Assembly: GCF_018613315.1 (NCBI RefSeq) | Contig: NZ_JAGGQL010000004.1 | Coordinates: 21,850-85,849 of the forward strand | Source of the DNA: Bacillus sp. ISL-37 | GTDB taxonomy: Bacteria; Bacillota; Bacilli; Bacillales; Cytobacillaceae | Direction of reading: 5' to 3' | DNA: 64,000 nt | Part shown: positions 54,595-63,619 of the stretch, one piece after another | Numbering within the stretch: position 1 is the stretch's first letter | Layout: each line of letters starts with the position of its first letter | The notes under the pieces: generated by a model | What the model was told of the DNA's origin: nothing | What the model saw: the letters and a program-made list of their open reading frames with translations, nothing else | Databases searched by the model: none | Program-made: the position numbers and the translations under genes

Positions 54595-56181
54595 ATGGAG
54601 AACACAATTTTTTCATTGCTACCGCCATTAGTGGCAATCTTAATGGTAGTGATCACAAGGCGAGTGCTATTGTCTTTGGGGACAGGCATCATCGCAGCGG
54701 CTTTTTTGCTCGCTGAATTTAATATCGCAGAAACATTTGCTATTATGTGGGACGCGATCAAGGGTATTGTCTTCGCAGATGGCGAACTGAACACATATAG
54801 CCTGTACATCATCCTATTCCTATTATTATTGGGCACAATCACAGCGTTCATTTCCATTTCAGGCGGAAGCCGTGCGTTTGGCGAATGGGCGATGAAGCGT
54901 GTAAAAACAAGAGTCGGAGCACAGCTTGTCGGCGCATTTTTAGGAGTTATTATTTTCATTGATGATTATTTCAATGCTTTGGCAGTCGGTCAAATTACAC
55001 GCCCGATCACAGACCGACAAAAGGTTTCTCGTGCAAAGCTTGCTTACTTGATTGACTCTACTTCTGCACCTGTCTGTGTCATCTCACCGATTTCGAGCTG
55101 GGGTGCTTACATTATTGCGTTGATTGGTACCATCCTCGCCGCTCATGGAGTTAGCGAATATACGGCATTTTCAGCGTTCATGCAAATGGCGCCAATGAAC
55201 TTTTACGCACTTGCAGCGTTAGCGATGGTCTTTATCGTAGCTCTAAGAAATATCGAAATTGGACCTATGAAAAAGCATGAAGAACGTGCGATCACGGAAG
55301 GAATCGTCGTTCCACAGGACAAGCCTGTACCGGGCGAACTGAAGGATGACCTTCCTACAAGCACAAAAGGGACTGTTGGAGACCTTGTATGGCCGATTGT
55401 AGCCCTTGTCGCTGGAACTGTAGGCATGATGCTTTGGACTGGAGCAAGCGCTGTGGAAGGCAATGTTACCATCTTAGCGATTTTCGAAAACACAGATGTA
55501 ACGAAGTCTCTTGTTACTGGCGGATTGCTTGGCCTAGCTGTTGCACTGATTCTGTTTGTAAGGCAGGCAGTAGTGTTAAAAGGCGTCAATGCCAATGTTT
55601 TTGGCAAAGGAATTGTTGAGGGCATTAAGTCAATGCTCCCGGCTATTTATATCCTGTTCTTCGCATGGGTCATCGTTGATTTGATTGGAAGACTTGAAAC
55701 TGGAAAGTATCTTGCTGGTATTGTTGAAAGCTCTAATATTAATATCTCATTCCTGCCGTTCCTGCTATTCCTCGTAGCTGGAATCATGGCTTTCTCAACA
55801 GGAACTTCATGGGGGTCATTCGGCATCCTGCTTCCAATTGCCGGGGATATCGCTGCTGCAGCTGATATCAACCTCATGCTGCCAGCATTAGCAGCAGTAT
55901 TGGCGGGCGCGGTTTTTGGTGACCACTGCTCACCAATATCCGATACTACGATCCTTTCATCAACAGGGGCTGGCTCACACCACTTAGACCATGTCATGAC
56001 CCAGCTGCCATACGCTTTGATTTCCGCTGCGATAGCATCTGTCGGATTCCTGATCATTGGTTTCACTGGCAGCACTATAGGAGCACTTGCGGCTGTGGCA
56101 ATCTTGCTTGTTGCTTTTGCTTTCATTTTTGGAAGCAAGACAACCCAGGAAGAAGTGTTAAAAGAAAATCTTGCAGAATAA
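54595..56181 (+). CDS. NhaC-family transporter, probable lysine transporter (LysW-like)
   Basis: 528 residues with about twelve membrane segments, NhaC Na+/H+ antiporter superfamily. Motifs include IFIDDYFNALAVG, STSAPVCVISPISSWGAY and FGDHCSPISDTTILSSTGAGS. NhaC-like proteins under lysine riboswitches have been proposed as lysine transporters, which fits here, but transport is not shown by sequence. AAGGAGGAG precedes ATG. It is followed by a strong terminator. Confidence 0.92.
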   Translation: MENTIFSLLPPLVAILMVVITRRVLLSLGTGIIAAAFLLAEFNIAETFAIMWDAIKGIVFADGELNTYSLYIILFLLLLGTITAFISISGGSRAFGEWAMKRVKTRVGAQLVGAFLGVIIFIDDYFNALAVGQITRPITDRQKVSRAKLAYLIDSTSAPVCVISPISSWGAYIIALIGTILAAHGVSEYTAFSAFMQMAPMNFYALAALAMVFIVALRNIEIGPMKKHEERAITEGIVVPQDKPVPGELKDDLPTSTKGTVGDLVWPIVALVAGTVGMMLWTGASAVEGNVTILAIFENTDVTKSLVTGGLLGLAVALILFVRQAVVLKGVNANVFGKGIVEGIKSMLPAIYILFFAWVIVDLIGRLETGKYLAGIVESSNINISFLPFLLFLVAGIMAFSTGTSWGSFGILLPIAGDIAAAADINLMLPALAAVLAGAVFGDHCSPISDTTILSSTGAGSHHLDHVMTQLPYALISAAIASVGFLIIGFTGSTIGALAAVAILLVAFAFIFGSKTTQEEVLKENLAE

Positions 56182-56188
56182 TGTTAAG

Positions 56189-56216
56189 GCTGTCTGACTT
56201 TCAGACAGCTTTTTTC
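56189..56216 (+). terminator. Terminator after the NhaC-type gene
   Basis: GCTGTCTGA and TCAGACAGC form a perfect 9-bp stem with a 3-nt loop, followed by TTTTTT. Confidence 0.92.
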
Positions 56217-56316
56217 ATATTTTAAAAAAGTAGGAATAGAATCCTAATTAATAGGGAGTATTGGTATAGTTGGGAAAATTTTTTAGGAATAATTTTATTA
56301 TGAGCAAAATAATATT

Positions 56317-56345
56317 TTGACAAGCAATTAAAAACTAGCTATACT
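56317..56345 (+). promoter_or_regulatory. Sigma-A promoter of the NSS transporter
   Basis: TTGACA (56317-56322) and TATACT (56340-56345) are 17 bp apart. Confidence 0.78.
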
Positions 56346-56429
56346 ATTCCTAGACTAAATAATCTGAAAATATAAAACTTTCTAATTATCAACATTTTCC
56401 AGGTGATTAGAAGGCGAGGGGGATTTAAA

Positions 56430-57941
56430 ATGGAAAATCGTCCACAGTGGGGAACGAGGGCAGGATTCATTCTTGCCGCAGTAGGATCGGCAGTCGGGTT
56501 GGGAAATATTTGGCGCTTCCCGGGAGTAGCATATGAGAATGGCGGGGGAGCATTCTTCTTCCCATACCTATTCGCACTCTTGACAGCAGGTATTCCAATT
56601 TTGATTTTGGAATTCACGATCGGTCATAAGTACCGCGGGTCTGCACCATTAAGTTACTTTAAAATGCGTAAAGGTGCTGAATGGATTGGCTGGTGGCAGC
56701 TTGCCGTATCCTTTGTCATTTCGACTTATTATGCAGTAATCATTGCATGGGCAATGTCTTATGCTTATTTCTCACTAAGCAAGCAGTGGGGAGACGACCC
56801 GCTATCATTCCTTGTTGGCGATTATTTAAAGGTAGTTGACGCTGGTCAAGTTGGAAGTATCGTACCTGGTGTATTCCTTCCATTGGTCATTGTATGGGTC
56901 ATCACTCTTGGTATTTTGTTCAAGGGAGTCAAGAAAGGTATTGAAGTTGCGAACAAGATTTTTATTCCAGCACTTGTTATTTTATTCTTTGTAATCGTTG
57001 TTCGCGCATTGACTCTTGATGGAGCAATCGATGGTGTCAATGCATTCTTCAAGCCAGACTGGAGCCAAATCCTGAATGGTAAAGTATGGGTGGCGGCTTA
57101 TGGACAGATTTTCTTCAGTTTATCCATTGCTTTTGCCATCATGATCACTTACTCAAGTTATCTTCCTAAGAAATCTGATATTACAAACAATGCATTCATT
57201 ACAGCATTTGCTAACTCTTCCTTTGAGTTGCTGGCTGGTATCGGGGTATTTGCAGCATTGGGCTTCATGGCAATGCAGCAAGGTGCTCCAATTGACGAAG
57301 TAGTAAGCAAAGGTGTCATCCTTGCATTTGCGGTATTCCCGCAGATCATTAATGAATTGCCTGCCTTCAGCGCAGCATTCGGAGTATTGTTCTTTGTCAG
57401 TTTGACACTGGCGGGACTGTCTTCACTAATTTCAATCGTTGAGACTTATGTTGCAGGTGTGCAGGATAAATTCAATGTTTCCCGTACAAAAGCTGTTGCA
57501 ATCGGCGGCGGTCTATCAGCTTTGATTTCTGTCCTGTTTGCAACTCAGGGTGGCTTGAACTTCCTTGACTCAGCGGATGCTTTCATCAATAACTATGGTG
57601 TTGCTCTTGCAGGGCTAGTAGAAGTTGTCTTTATCGTTTGGGTAGCGAAGGAACTGAACAACCTCCGCAGCCATGCTGATGCCATCTCAGATATTCGCCT
57701 TGGAAGCTGGTGGGTCATTTCTTTGAAATATATCACTCCAATCGTTTTGGGTATCATGATGGTTATGAATATCATGACAGATATTAAAACAAGCTACGGC
57801 GGTTATCCAGTGATGTTTAACGTTTACTCTGGATGGCTAGTGGCAATCGGTGCGATCGTTGCTGGATTTGTTTTCGCTAAAGCGAAGAAATGGGATAAAG
57901 CGCTATACGAAATTCCACAAGACAAGGGGGTTTCAAAATAA
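56430..57941 (+). CDS. NSS-family sodium:amino-acid symporter, large subunit
   Basis: 503 residues, LeuT fold with about twelve membrane segments. N-terminal WGTRAGFILAAVGSAVGLGNIWRFPGVAYENGGGAFF is diagnostic of sodium-dependent neurotransmitter-type transporters. The tiny gene overlapping its stop codon marks it as the methionine/alanine type (MetP-MetS in Corynebacterium). GAGGGGGA precedes ATG at 56430. Substrate is inferred from the small subunit. Confidence 0.93.
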   Translation: MENRPQWGTRAGFILAAVGSAVGLGNIWRFPGVAYENGGGAFFFPYLFALLTAGIPILILEFTIGHKYRGSAPLSYFKMRKGAEWIGWWQLAVSFVISTYYAVIIAWAMSYAYFSLSKQWGDDPLSFLVGDYLKVVDAGQVGSIVPGVFLPLVIVWVITLGILFKGVKKGIEVANKIFIPALVILFFVIVVRALTLDGAIDGVNAFFKPDWSQILNGKVWVAAYGQIFFSLSIAFAIMITYSSYLPKKSDITNNAFITAFANSSFELLAGIGVFAALGFMAMQQGAPIDEVVSKGVILAFAVFPQIINELPAFSAAFGVLFFVSLTLAGLSSLISIVETYVAGVQDKFNVSRTKAVAIGGGLSALISVLFATQGGLNFLDSADAFINNYGVALAGLVEVVFIVWVAKELNNLRSHADAISDIRLGSWWVISLKYITPIVLGIMMVMNIMTDIKTSYGGYPVMFNVYSGWLVAIGAIVAGFVFAKAKKWDKALYEIPQDKGVSK

Positions 57942-58042
57942 TGGATCTTAGTGCATTAGTAATGATGGTGGTAGGTATGGTAATTATCTGGGGAGGACTT
58001 GCAGCGAGTGTCATACACGCAGTAAGAAAAGCCCGTTCATAA
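57941..58042 (+). CDS. MetS-like small subunit of NSS transporter (33 aa)
   Basis: A 33-residue single-span membrane peptide, MDLSALVMMVVGMVIIWGGL followed by AASVIHAVRKARS. ATG overlaps the large subunit stop (TAATG); AAGGGGG lies 10 nt upstream. It matches the small subunit of methionine/alanine importers in size, one hydrophobic helix and basic end. Too short for most gene callers. Confidence 0.85.
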   Translation: MDLSALVMMVVGMVIIWGGLAASVIHAVRKARS

Positions 58043-58048
58043 AATGGG

Positions 58049-58080
58049 AAGGCCAACCGGAATGGTTGGCCTTTTTGTTT
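58049..58080 (+). terminator. Terminator after the NSS operon
   Basis: AGGCCAACC and GGTTGGCCT form a perfect 9-bp stem with a 5-nt loop, then TTTTGTTT. Confidence 0.9.
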
Positions 58081-58107
58081 ACCAGAAAGTATAAATTTCC
58101 ACTTCGA

Positions 58108-58286
58108 GAATTGTCTAGCTTCAGCGCCTAGCCCCTCGAGTCGCTTCGGTCCGCCCAATGAAGTCAAAGAACGACTTCACTGGTCGGCCCTCCGAGGCAC
58201 ACGATGTGCTAGACCCGCCAGCCACAGGACGTGGCGTTAAGGGCGGGCAGCGCTTGTCGGAGCTGAACAAGGCGCTTGCGCTTTTC
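58108..58286. repeat. Bacillaceae-type dispersed palindromic repeat, copy B
   Basis: Starts GTCTAGCTTCAGCGCCTAGC and ends GGCGCTTGCGCTTTTC. The left 90 bp nearly match copy A at 25738. A GC-rich insertion at about 58198-58247 (with GACCCGCC...GGGCGGGC) is absent from copy A. The right end lies just after the stop codon of lytH. Confidence 0.82.
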
Positions 58287-58290
58287 TTAT

Positions 58291-59286
58291 TTATTTCTTC
58301 AGCCTTGCTCTTTCTTGCCTGGCCCACATTTTTAGATGCGGATATGGATCAAATGACCATTCGGTATACCCATTATCCTTGTACATGCCATAATGCAGAT
58401 GGGGAGGGAATTTACCGCTTGTTCCCGGAGGCCCATACCCCGAGCTGCCGACACCGCCGATCACAGTTCCTGGCTCGACAATCTGCCCAACCTTAAGATC
58501 TTTCGCGAAGCCGCTCAAATGGGCGAAATAATGGTAAGTATTATTGATATCTCGAATTCCGACACGCCATCCGCCATACTTGTTCCAGCCCTTCATTTCC
58601 ACGATTCCGTATCCTGTCGCGCGTACAGGGACACCATAGCCAGCAAAAATATCTGTTCCTTCATGAATCCTTCTGCCGCCCCAGCCCCGGGCGTCGCCCC
58701 ATGTATTGTTGTAACTGTGATTGCTCCTTAGTGGCATAGGAAAGACATGAGTATCAAGGTCTAAACGCCCAAAGTGCTTGTAAATCATCGCTTTGCCAAT
58801 GATGATCCCAACAGTTTTATCGCGCTTATAATAGTTCCACAGCCCAATTTTCAAGTTCTCATGATCGGTTCCATATGAAAGCAAGTATTGTGCAAAAGCC
58901 TGGAGTACATCTTCATCATCCTTTAAACTTGCTTTGCCATCACCGTTCCCGTCGAAACCAATTCCATTGAAAAATTGAATGGAAACGGGATTATTATCTT
59001 CAAGATTAGGGTTCAAGAGCCCGGCCCATTCTTCCGGTTTGAAATAAACCCCGGCAACTCCTTCTGCCTTGGGCAAATCTTTTCTTGCCTGGCGGACATT
59101 CCGCTCATATTGGTCCACCGCGGCAATATAATACCAGGGGATCTGGGTAACAGCTTCTACTTTGGTATAGAGTTCCATCCTTTTTTTATAAACATCTTCT
59201 TGCCCCTGCTCAGCTGCGGTTGCTTTATCCATGAACAGGCAAGGGGATAGTAAAAAAAGAACGATAACTGCTTTAAGGAATTTCAC
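58291..59286 (-). CDS. lytH: Sporulation M23 peptidase LytH (L-Ala-D-Glu endopeptidase)
   Basis: 331 residues with an N-terminal signal peptide. The C-terminal M23 (LytM-type) zinc domain has His and Asp in RIHEGTD and the HLH motif in FPPHLHYGM. In B. subtilis LytH trims cortex peptide side chains and is made in the mother cell. GGAGG lies close to ATG. It is convergent with the NSS operon, with repeat B between. Confidence 0.93.
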   Translation of the reverse strand: MKFLKAVIVLFLLSPCLFMDKATAAEQGQEDVYKKRMELYTKVEAVTQIPWYYIAAVDQYERNVRQARKDLPKAEGVAGVYFKPEEWAGLLNPNLEDNNPVSIQFFNGIGFDGNGDGKASLKDDEDVLQAFAQYLLSYGTDHENLKIGLWNYYKRDKTVGIIIGKAMIYKHFGRLDLDTHVFPMPLRSNHSYNNTWGDARGWGGRRIHEGTDIFAGYGVPVRATGYGIVEMKGWNKYGGWRVGIRDINNTYHYFAHLSGFAKDLKVGQIVEPGTVIGGVGSSGYGPPGTSGKFPPHLHYGMYKDNGYTEWSFDPYPHLKMWARQERARLKK

Positions 59287-59321
59287 CGTAATCCTCCCTT
59301 CATGATCTAGCTCCTTTAATT

Positions 59322-59371
59322 TCCAGCGTCAGCGCTTCTTTTTGGAAAAGCTAGCGCTTGTGCTTTTCTTG
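59322..59371. repeat. Short palindromic dispersed repeat, copy C
   Basis: TCCAGCGTCAGCGCTTCTTT...AGCGCTTGTGCTTTTC has the same ends as copies A, B and D but lacks the middle. It lies in the 257-bp divergent gap between lytH and lipA; the rest of that gap contains no other recognised element. Confidence 0.55.
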
Positions 59372-59543
59372 TTATAGTTTGCGATGATGGGGATTTTTCA
59401 TAAATATCAAATAATGGTAATCGCAAGTTTATCGTACTTGTCGATAGTTTTTCATTGTGTTAAAGTGACATCAGAAGCTGTATACTGGCCTTGATTTTTA
59501 CATGGTGTTCTTGATGTAATGCAGCAGGAATGGAGTGAAAATA

Positions 59544-60458
59544 ATGAGCAAAAAAGAGGTACAGAGAAAGCCTGATTGGCTGAAAATAAAGTTAAATACG
59601 AATGAAAACTATACAGGCTTAAAAAAGATGATGCGCGAGAAAAACCTACATACTGTATGTGAAGAAGCAAAATGTCCGAACATCCACGAGTGCTGGGCAG
59701 TTAGAAGGACCGCGACCTTCATGATCCTTGGGGATGTATGTACGCGTGCATGCCGTTTTTGTGCTGTAAAAACTGGCCTTCCAACTGAGCTTGACTGGCA
59801 GGAGCCAGAAAGAGTGGCGGATTCAGTTACACTTATGAACCTTAAGCATGTCGTAGTAACTGCAGTTGCCCGCGATGACCTTAAGGATGGGGGAGCAGCT
59901 GTTTTTGCCGAGACGGTAAGAGCAATCCGCAAGAAAAACCCATTTACTTCAATTGAAGTATTGCCTTCAGATATGGGCGGAGTTGAGGAAAACCTGAAAA
60001 CACTTATGGATGCACGTCCAGATATCCTGAACCACAACATCGAAACGGTTAGAAGCTTGACGCCAAGAATCCGTGCACGTGCAACTTATGAGCGTTCACT
60101 TGAGTTCCTGCGCCGCGCAAAAGAAATGCAGCCAGATATCCCGACGAAATCCAGCATCATGGTAGGCTTGGGTGAAACGAAGGAAGAGTTAATACAAGCG
60201 ATGGATGATTTGCGTGCCAACAATGTGGACATTCTTACCCTTGGTCAATACCTGCAGCCTTCCAAAAAGCATCTTGAGGTTCAAAAATACTATCATCCTG
60301 ACGAATTTGCCGAGCTAAGGGAAATCGCGATTGAAAAAGGCTTTAGCCATTGCGAAGCAGGCCCACTTGTTCGTTCATCGTATCATGCGGATGAGCAGGT
60401 TAATTCAGCTGCAAAACATAGGCAGCAGCTTGCAGAGCAGGAAGCTCAGCAGGCGTAA
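59544..60458 (+). CDS. lipA: Lipoyl synthase
   Basis: 304 residues. A radical SAM enzyme that inserts two sulfur atoms into the octanoyl chain on GcvH or E2 proteins. The auxiliary cluster cysteines are in [13 protein letters not shown] and the radical SAM CxxxCxxC is CTRACRFC. The C-terminal RSSYHADEQ supplies the serine ligand of the auxiliary cluster. ATG at 59544 has GGAG 8 nt upstream; GTG at 59535 overlaps it. Confidence 0.97.
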   Translation: MSKKEVQRKPDWLKIKLNTNENYTGLKKMMREKNLHTVCEEAKCPNIHECWAVRRTATFMILGDVCTRACRFCAVKTGLPTELDWQEPERVADSVTLMNLKHVVVTAVARDDLKDGGAAVFAETVRAIRKKNPFTSIEVLPSDMGGVEENLKTLMDARPDILNHNIETVRSLTPRIRARATYERSLEFLRRAKEMQPDIPTKSSIMVGLGETKEELIQAMDDLRANNVDILTLGQYLQPSKKHLEVQKYYHPDEFAELREIAIEKGFSHCEAGPLVRSSYHADEQVNSAAKHRQQLAEQEAQQA

Positions 60459-60462
60459 TTGA

Positions 60463-60506
60463 AAAGCGCAAGCGACTCGAGGGGTCAGGCGCTGGAGCTA
60501 GACACT
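60463..60506. repeat. Short palindromic dispersed repeat, copy D (inverted)
   Basis: GAAAAGCGCAAGCGACTCGA...CGCTGGAGCTAGACA is a minimal, reverse-oriented form of copies A and B. It lies 4 bp after the lipA stop. Confidence 0.72.
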
Positions 60507-60541
60507 AATATTTTTTACAAAAGATAAGTTTTTTGAAATCT

Positions 60542-60585
60542 AAAAAAAGAGTTCAGCATATACCAAATGCTGAACTCTTTTCATT
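60542..60585. terminator. Bidirectional terminator between lipA and yutC-like gene
   Basis: AAAGAGTTCAGCAT and ATGCTGAACTCTTT form a perfect 14-bp stem with a 7-nt loop and T-rich ends on both strands. Confidence 0.92.
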
Positions 60586-61282
60586 ATTTTCCTTGTTGCA
60601 TTTGTCTAGAGATATCGTCTTTGTCCGTTTCTTCATTTAATTCGCCCTCTGCTTCACCATTGGCATTTTCACCAGAGGTCATATCACGGCCTTGAGGAGA
60701 CTTAAGCATTTGTTTGACGACGCCATCGACCAATTCGTCTACATCGCGGCTATCTGTATCGAGTGAGGCAAAGTTCTCGACCTCATTGCGCAGGCTGGTG
60801 TCGTCTGAAACGTAAACATGGAACCAGCGCGGAACCACTGACATCGCCATTCGTTTCACCTGGTCCGCAGTCTGGTCGCGGTTTTCCGAATCTGTCTCGT
60901 ATACGATCAAGACTTCCTCGTCGGTTACAAGTGTCGACACATCATCTACATTCTGTGCCATTAAACTAAACCTGCTGATCATTTCTGCAATTTGCTCGCG
61001 GTCGATTGCCTGGTACGCATTCTCCATATCATCGGCGCCCATTACACCTGTTTTTTGATGGCGCACATAACCGAAGTCCTCGCTTCTATCATTGAACCCT
61101 TTTCGGCCATCCTCATTGTATAATTCTGGACGTTGGTCATTGGCATTCAATGTATTCCCGCTCTGCTGGTAAATTCCCGCCCCGCCATCCCGGCCGGCTG
61201 GTGAGGCGTTATCGTCTCCGCCTGCACATCCCGTCATAGCCACTGTTCCGCAAATGCCAAGAGCCATTATTGCTTTTTTCAA
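60584..61282 (-). CDS. yutC: YhcN/YlaJ-family sporulation lipoprotein (YutC-like)
   Basis: 232 residues. Signal peptide with lipobox AMTGCAGG (Cys about residue 19). The region DREQIAEMISRFSLMAQNVDDVSTLVTDEEVLI is characteristic of YhcN/YlaJ lipoproteins associated with the spore. A low-complexity acidic tail follows. It is encoded next to lipA as in B. subtilis. GGGGGTG precedes ATG. Confidence 0.88.
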   Translation of the reverse strand: MKKAIMALGICGTVAMTGCAGGDDNASPAGRDGGAGIYQQSGNTLNANDQRPELYNEDGRKGFNDRSEDFGYVRHQKTGVMGADDMENAYQAIDREQIAEMISRFSLMAQNVDDVSTLVTDEEVLIVYETDSENRDQTADQVKRMAMSVVPRWFHVYVSDDTSLRNEVENFASLDTDSRDVDELVDGVVKQMLKSPQGRDMTSGENANGEAEGELNEETDKDDISRQMQQGK

Positions 61283-61429
61283 TTAAAACACCCCCTAATC
61301 ATTAGAATGGCTCTGAAATTATTTTTTTTGCTTAGTAATTGATGGGGAATAAGTTATAATTAAGAAAAGTGCAAGCGTTAAAGTTTGCCGAAAAGACAGA
61401 TCGTTAAGGAAAAAGAGGTGGACCTACCG

Positions 61430-61711
61430 ATGATTTGCATCAATAATTTATGTTATGAAATAGTGGACGAAAGCAGGGATGGCTTTAATGAAGAAGCCTT
61501 TCGCGCCAGATACAGCGAAATCTTAACGAAATATGACTATATTGTTGGCGACTGGGGATATGGACAACTCCGGTTAAGAGGCTTTTTCGATGATCAAAAC
61601 CAGAAGTCAACTTTCGATACGAAAATCAGTACCGTCAGCGAGTACTTATATGAGTATTGCAATTTTGGCTGCGCTTATTTTGTAGCCAAGAAGGTCGCGA
61701 AACAAGGATAG
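61430..61711 (+). CDS. yutD: YutD-like protein (DUF1027)
   Basis: 93 residues. Motif YDYIVGDWGYGQLRLRGFFDD and the C-terminal YLYEYCNFGCAYFVAKK match YutD. ATG at 61430 follows AGAGGTGG by 9 nt; in-frame codons back to 61385 are less likely. Function is unknown. A terminator follows. Confidence 0.88.
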   Translation: MICINNLCYEIVDESRDGFNEEAFRARYSEILTKYDYIVGDWGYGQLRLRGFFDDQNQKSTFDTKISTVSEYLYEYCNFGCAYFVAKKVAKQG

Positions 61712-61717
61712 TATGAT

Positions 61718-61769
61718 AAAAAAAGCCCCGGATTGTGGACTGTATTCAGTCGAATTCGGGGCTTTTTGT
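61718..61769 (+). terminator. Terminator after yutD
   Basis: AAAAAGCCCCG and CGGGGCTTTTT form an 11-bp stem, extended by ATT/AAT and a larger loop, with T run. Confidence 0.85.
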
Positions 61770-61821
61770 TGAACTATTGCATCTGTTTTGAAACGAATAA
61801 CCCACGCTGAAGCTTAGATAC

Positions 61822-61850
61822 AAAAAAAGCTCCAATAATCATTGGAGCAT
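61822..61850 (-). terminator. Terminator of the 61863 gene
   Basis: On the minus strand GCTCCAAT and ATTGGAGC form a perfect 8-bp stem, then TTTTTTT. Confidence 0.88.
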
Positions 61851-61862
61851 TTCATGATCCTA

Positions 61863-62150
61863 CTATAAATCACTATACGGCGGCTGTTCACTTTCATTCG
61901 GGTCATCATGGGTTGGGTGGGCACCCGCTTCCTTACGCGGTGTTCCTTGATGAAGGGACTTGAACTCGTAGTTGAAGTTGCTGTAGGTCCGCTGTCCCTC
62001 ACGCCAAGGAGTGCTTTTGCCTTCTACGGGCTCGTCCTTCCGGAACGGGGACCCATATGCGCCCTCTGGAAAGTCTTCGGCCGTTATATAGTTGCGTTGT
62101 TTTTCAACATTCGAAAAATCAGAGTACTTTTCACTGTCTTCCTTGCTCAT
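61863..62150 (-). CDS. Small hydrophilic conserved protein, unknown function
   Basis: 95 residues, charged and proline-rich, with no signal peptide or membrane helix; starts MSKEDSEKYSDFSNVEKQ and includes EGAYGSPFRKDEPVEGKSTPW. GAGGTGAG precedes ATG. A strong terminator follows. I do not recognise a named family; predicted mostly disordered. Confidence 0.75.
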   Translation of the reverse strand: MSKEDSEKYSDFSNVEKQRNYITAEDFPEGAYGSPFRKDEPVEGKSTPWREGQRTYSNFNYEFKSLHQGTPRKEAGAHPTHDDPNESEQPPYSDL

Positions 62151-62225
62151 GAACTCACCTCTTTGCTTGTTGTCCCCTTAGTATTTCTTTGGTAAGACAA
62201 ATCAAACAAACAGTTCATTCCAGAT

Positions 62226-62492
62226 TTAAAGGATCGGTCCCAGGAATGAGCGAAGTTCCTCCGCGTCTTCTTCAGATAGATTGTAGGCAAATTCGAGATA
62301 ACCTTCTTCAGCGAGGTCATCCTGGCCGAGGATGGCGAAGCGGCTTCCCTGGATATCCATCACGATGCTCTTGCCGTAGTACCGCCCAGTCTGCATGATG
62401 GCAAGGTCAAAGCGCTGATTTTCACCAACAAAGCTTACATAACGCGTTTTTGTTTCTTCAGTTTCATCGTATAAAAAAAATTGTTCGGTCAT
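62226..62492 (-). CDS. DUF3055-like small protein
   Basis: 88 residues. It starts with MTEQFFLYDETEETKTRYVS, then FVGENQRFDLAIMQTGRYYGK and a C-terminal EEDAEELRSFL, which I associate with the DUF3055 family of Firmicutes. No signal peptide. AGGAGGATC precedes ATG. It lies 27 bp downstream of glpX on the same strand, so cotranscription is likely. Confidence 0.8.
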   Translation of the reverse strand: MTEQFFLYDETEETKTRYVSFVGENQRFDLAIMQTGRYYGKSIVMDIQGSRFAILGQDDLAEEGYLEFAYNLSEEDAEELRSFLGPIL

Positions 62493-62519
62493 CGTGATCC
62501 TCCTTAGTATGTATAACTT

Positions 62520-63488
62520 CTAAACCATCACTAGGTGTGGCTTGTGTTCAAGATGATGGTGTGCTGTGATGTAACGGACCGTTTTGGTTTTGGAACGCAT
62601 GACAATGGAGTGTGTTTCAACAAGATCTCCACCGAGGAAACGTACACCGTCGAGCAGTTCACCGCTCGAAACACCAGTCGCGGCAAAAATTGCATCGTCT
62701 CCGGAAACAAGGTCATGTAGCATCAGCAATTGTCTCGGATCCTTCAAGCCCATTGCAATGCAACGCTCTTCTTCCTCCAGGGTTTGCGGTACAAGCCTTG
62801 CTTGCATATCTCCGCCTAGTGCCTTGATGGCAGCAGCAGAAATGACTCCCTCCGGTGCGCCGCCTGTTCCCACGAATAGATCGACACCTGTATGGGGCAG
62901 AGCAGTCGCAATCGAAGCACCCACGTCGCCATCACCAAACAGCTTGACTCTGGCTCCTTTTTGCCTTACACGCTCAATCAGATCATTGTGGCGGTCACGC
63001 TCCTGAATGATGACAGTTAGATCCTGGATTCGTTTATTGTTGGCCTCTGCGACGATTTCAATCGTCTTTTCAATTGGGTCATCAAGACTTACTTTACCAG
63101 CGACGTTTTTACCAACCGCGATTTTCTGCATGTACATGTCAGGTGCATGGAGGAGGGTGCCTTTATCTGCCACCGCAATAACGGCCATTGCATTATTATG
63201 CCCCTTGGCGACGATATTCGTCCCCTCCAGCGGGTCCACCGCAATATCCACTTTCGGCCCCATCCTTGTGCCCAGCCTTTCTCCGATGTAAAGCATCGGA
63301 GCCTCATCCAATTCCCCTTCACCGATCACGACGATTCCATCCATATTGACTGAATCGAACATTTTGCGCATTGCAGTTGTGGCAGCATCATCCGCTTCAT
63401 TTTTCTTGCCGCGGCCCATCCACTGAGCAGATGCCAGCGCAGCAGCCTCCGTAACTCTGACGATCTCAAGTGCCAATTCGCGTTCCAA
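62520..63488 (-). CDS. glpX: Class II fructose-1,6-bisphosphatase
   Basis: 322 residues. A gluconeogenic metal-dependent phosphatase. Motifs include WMGRGKKNEADDAAT, VVIGEGELDEAPML and VDPLEGTNIVAKGHN, with the lithium-sensitive phosphatase Asp/Glu residues. TTG at 63488 is chosen as start: GGAGGAG lies 6 nt upstream and MERELALEIVRVTE aligns with known GlpX N-termini. Longer in-frame options to 63521 overlap this ribosome binding site. Confidence 0.93.
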   Translation of the reverse strand: MERELALEIVRVTEAAALASAQWMGRGKKNEADDAATTAMRKMFDSVNMDGIVVIGEGELDEAPMLYIGERLGTRMGPKVDIAVDPLEGTNIVAKGHNNAMAVIAVADKGTLLHAPDMYMQKIAVGKNVAGKVSLDDPIEKTIEIVAEANNKRIQDLTVIIQERDRHNDLIERVRQKGARVKLFGDGDVGASIATALPHTGVDLFVGTGGAPEGVISAAAIKALGGDMQARLVPQTLEEEERCIAMGLKDPRQLLMLHDLVSGDDAIFAATGVSSGELLDGVRFLGGDLVETHSIVMRSKTKTVRYITAHHHLEHKPHLVMV

Positions 63489-63619
63489 ATGTTTCTCCTC
63501 CATTTTCGACAGCATTCTCACTCAACATCAATCTTACCAGAAAAACAATAATTTCTGAATTTTTCAGGGGATTTTCTGTACTTGAAAAAGGCGTTGTAAG
63601 ACTCAATGAGATCGGAACG

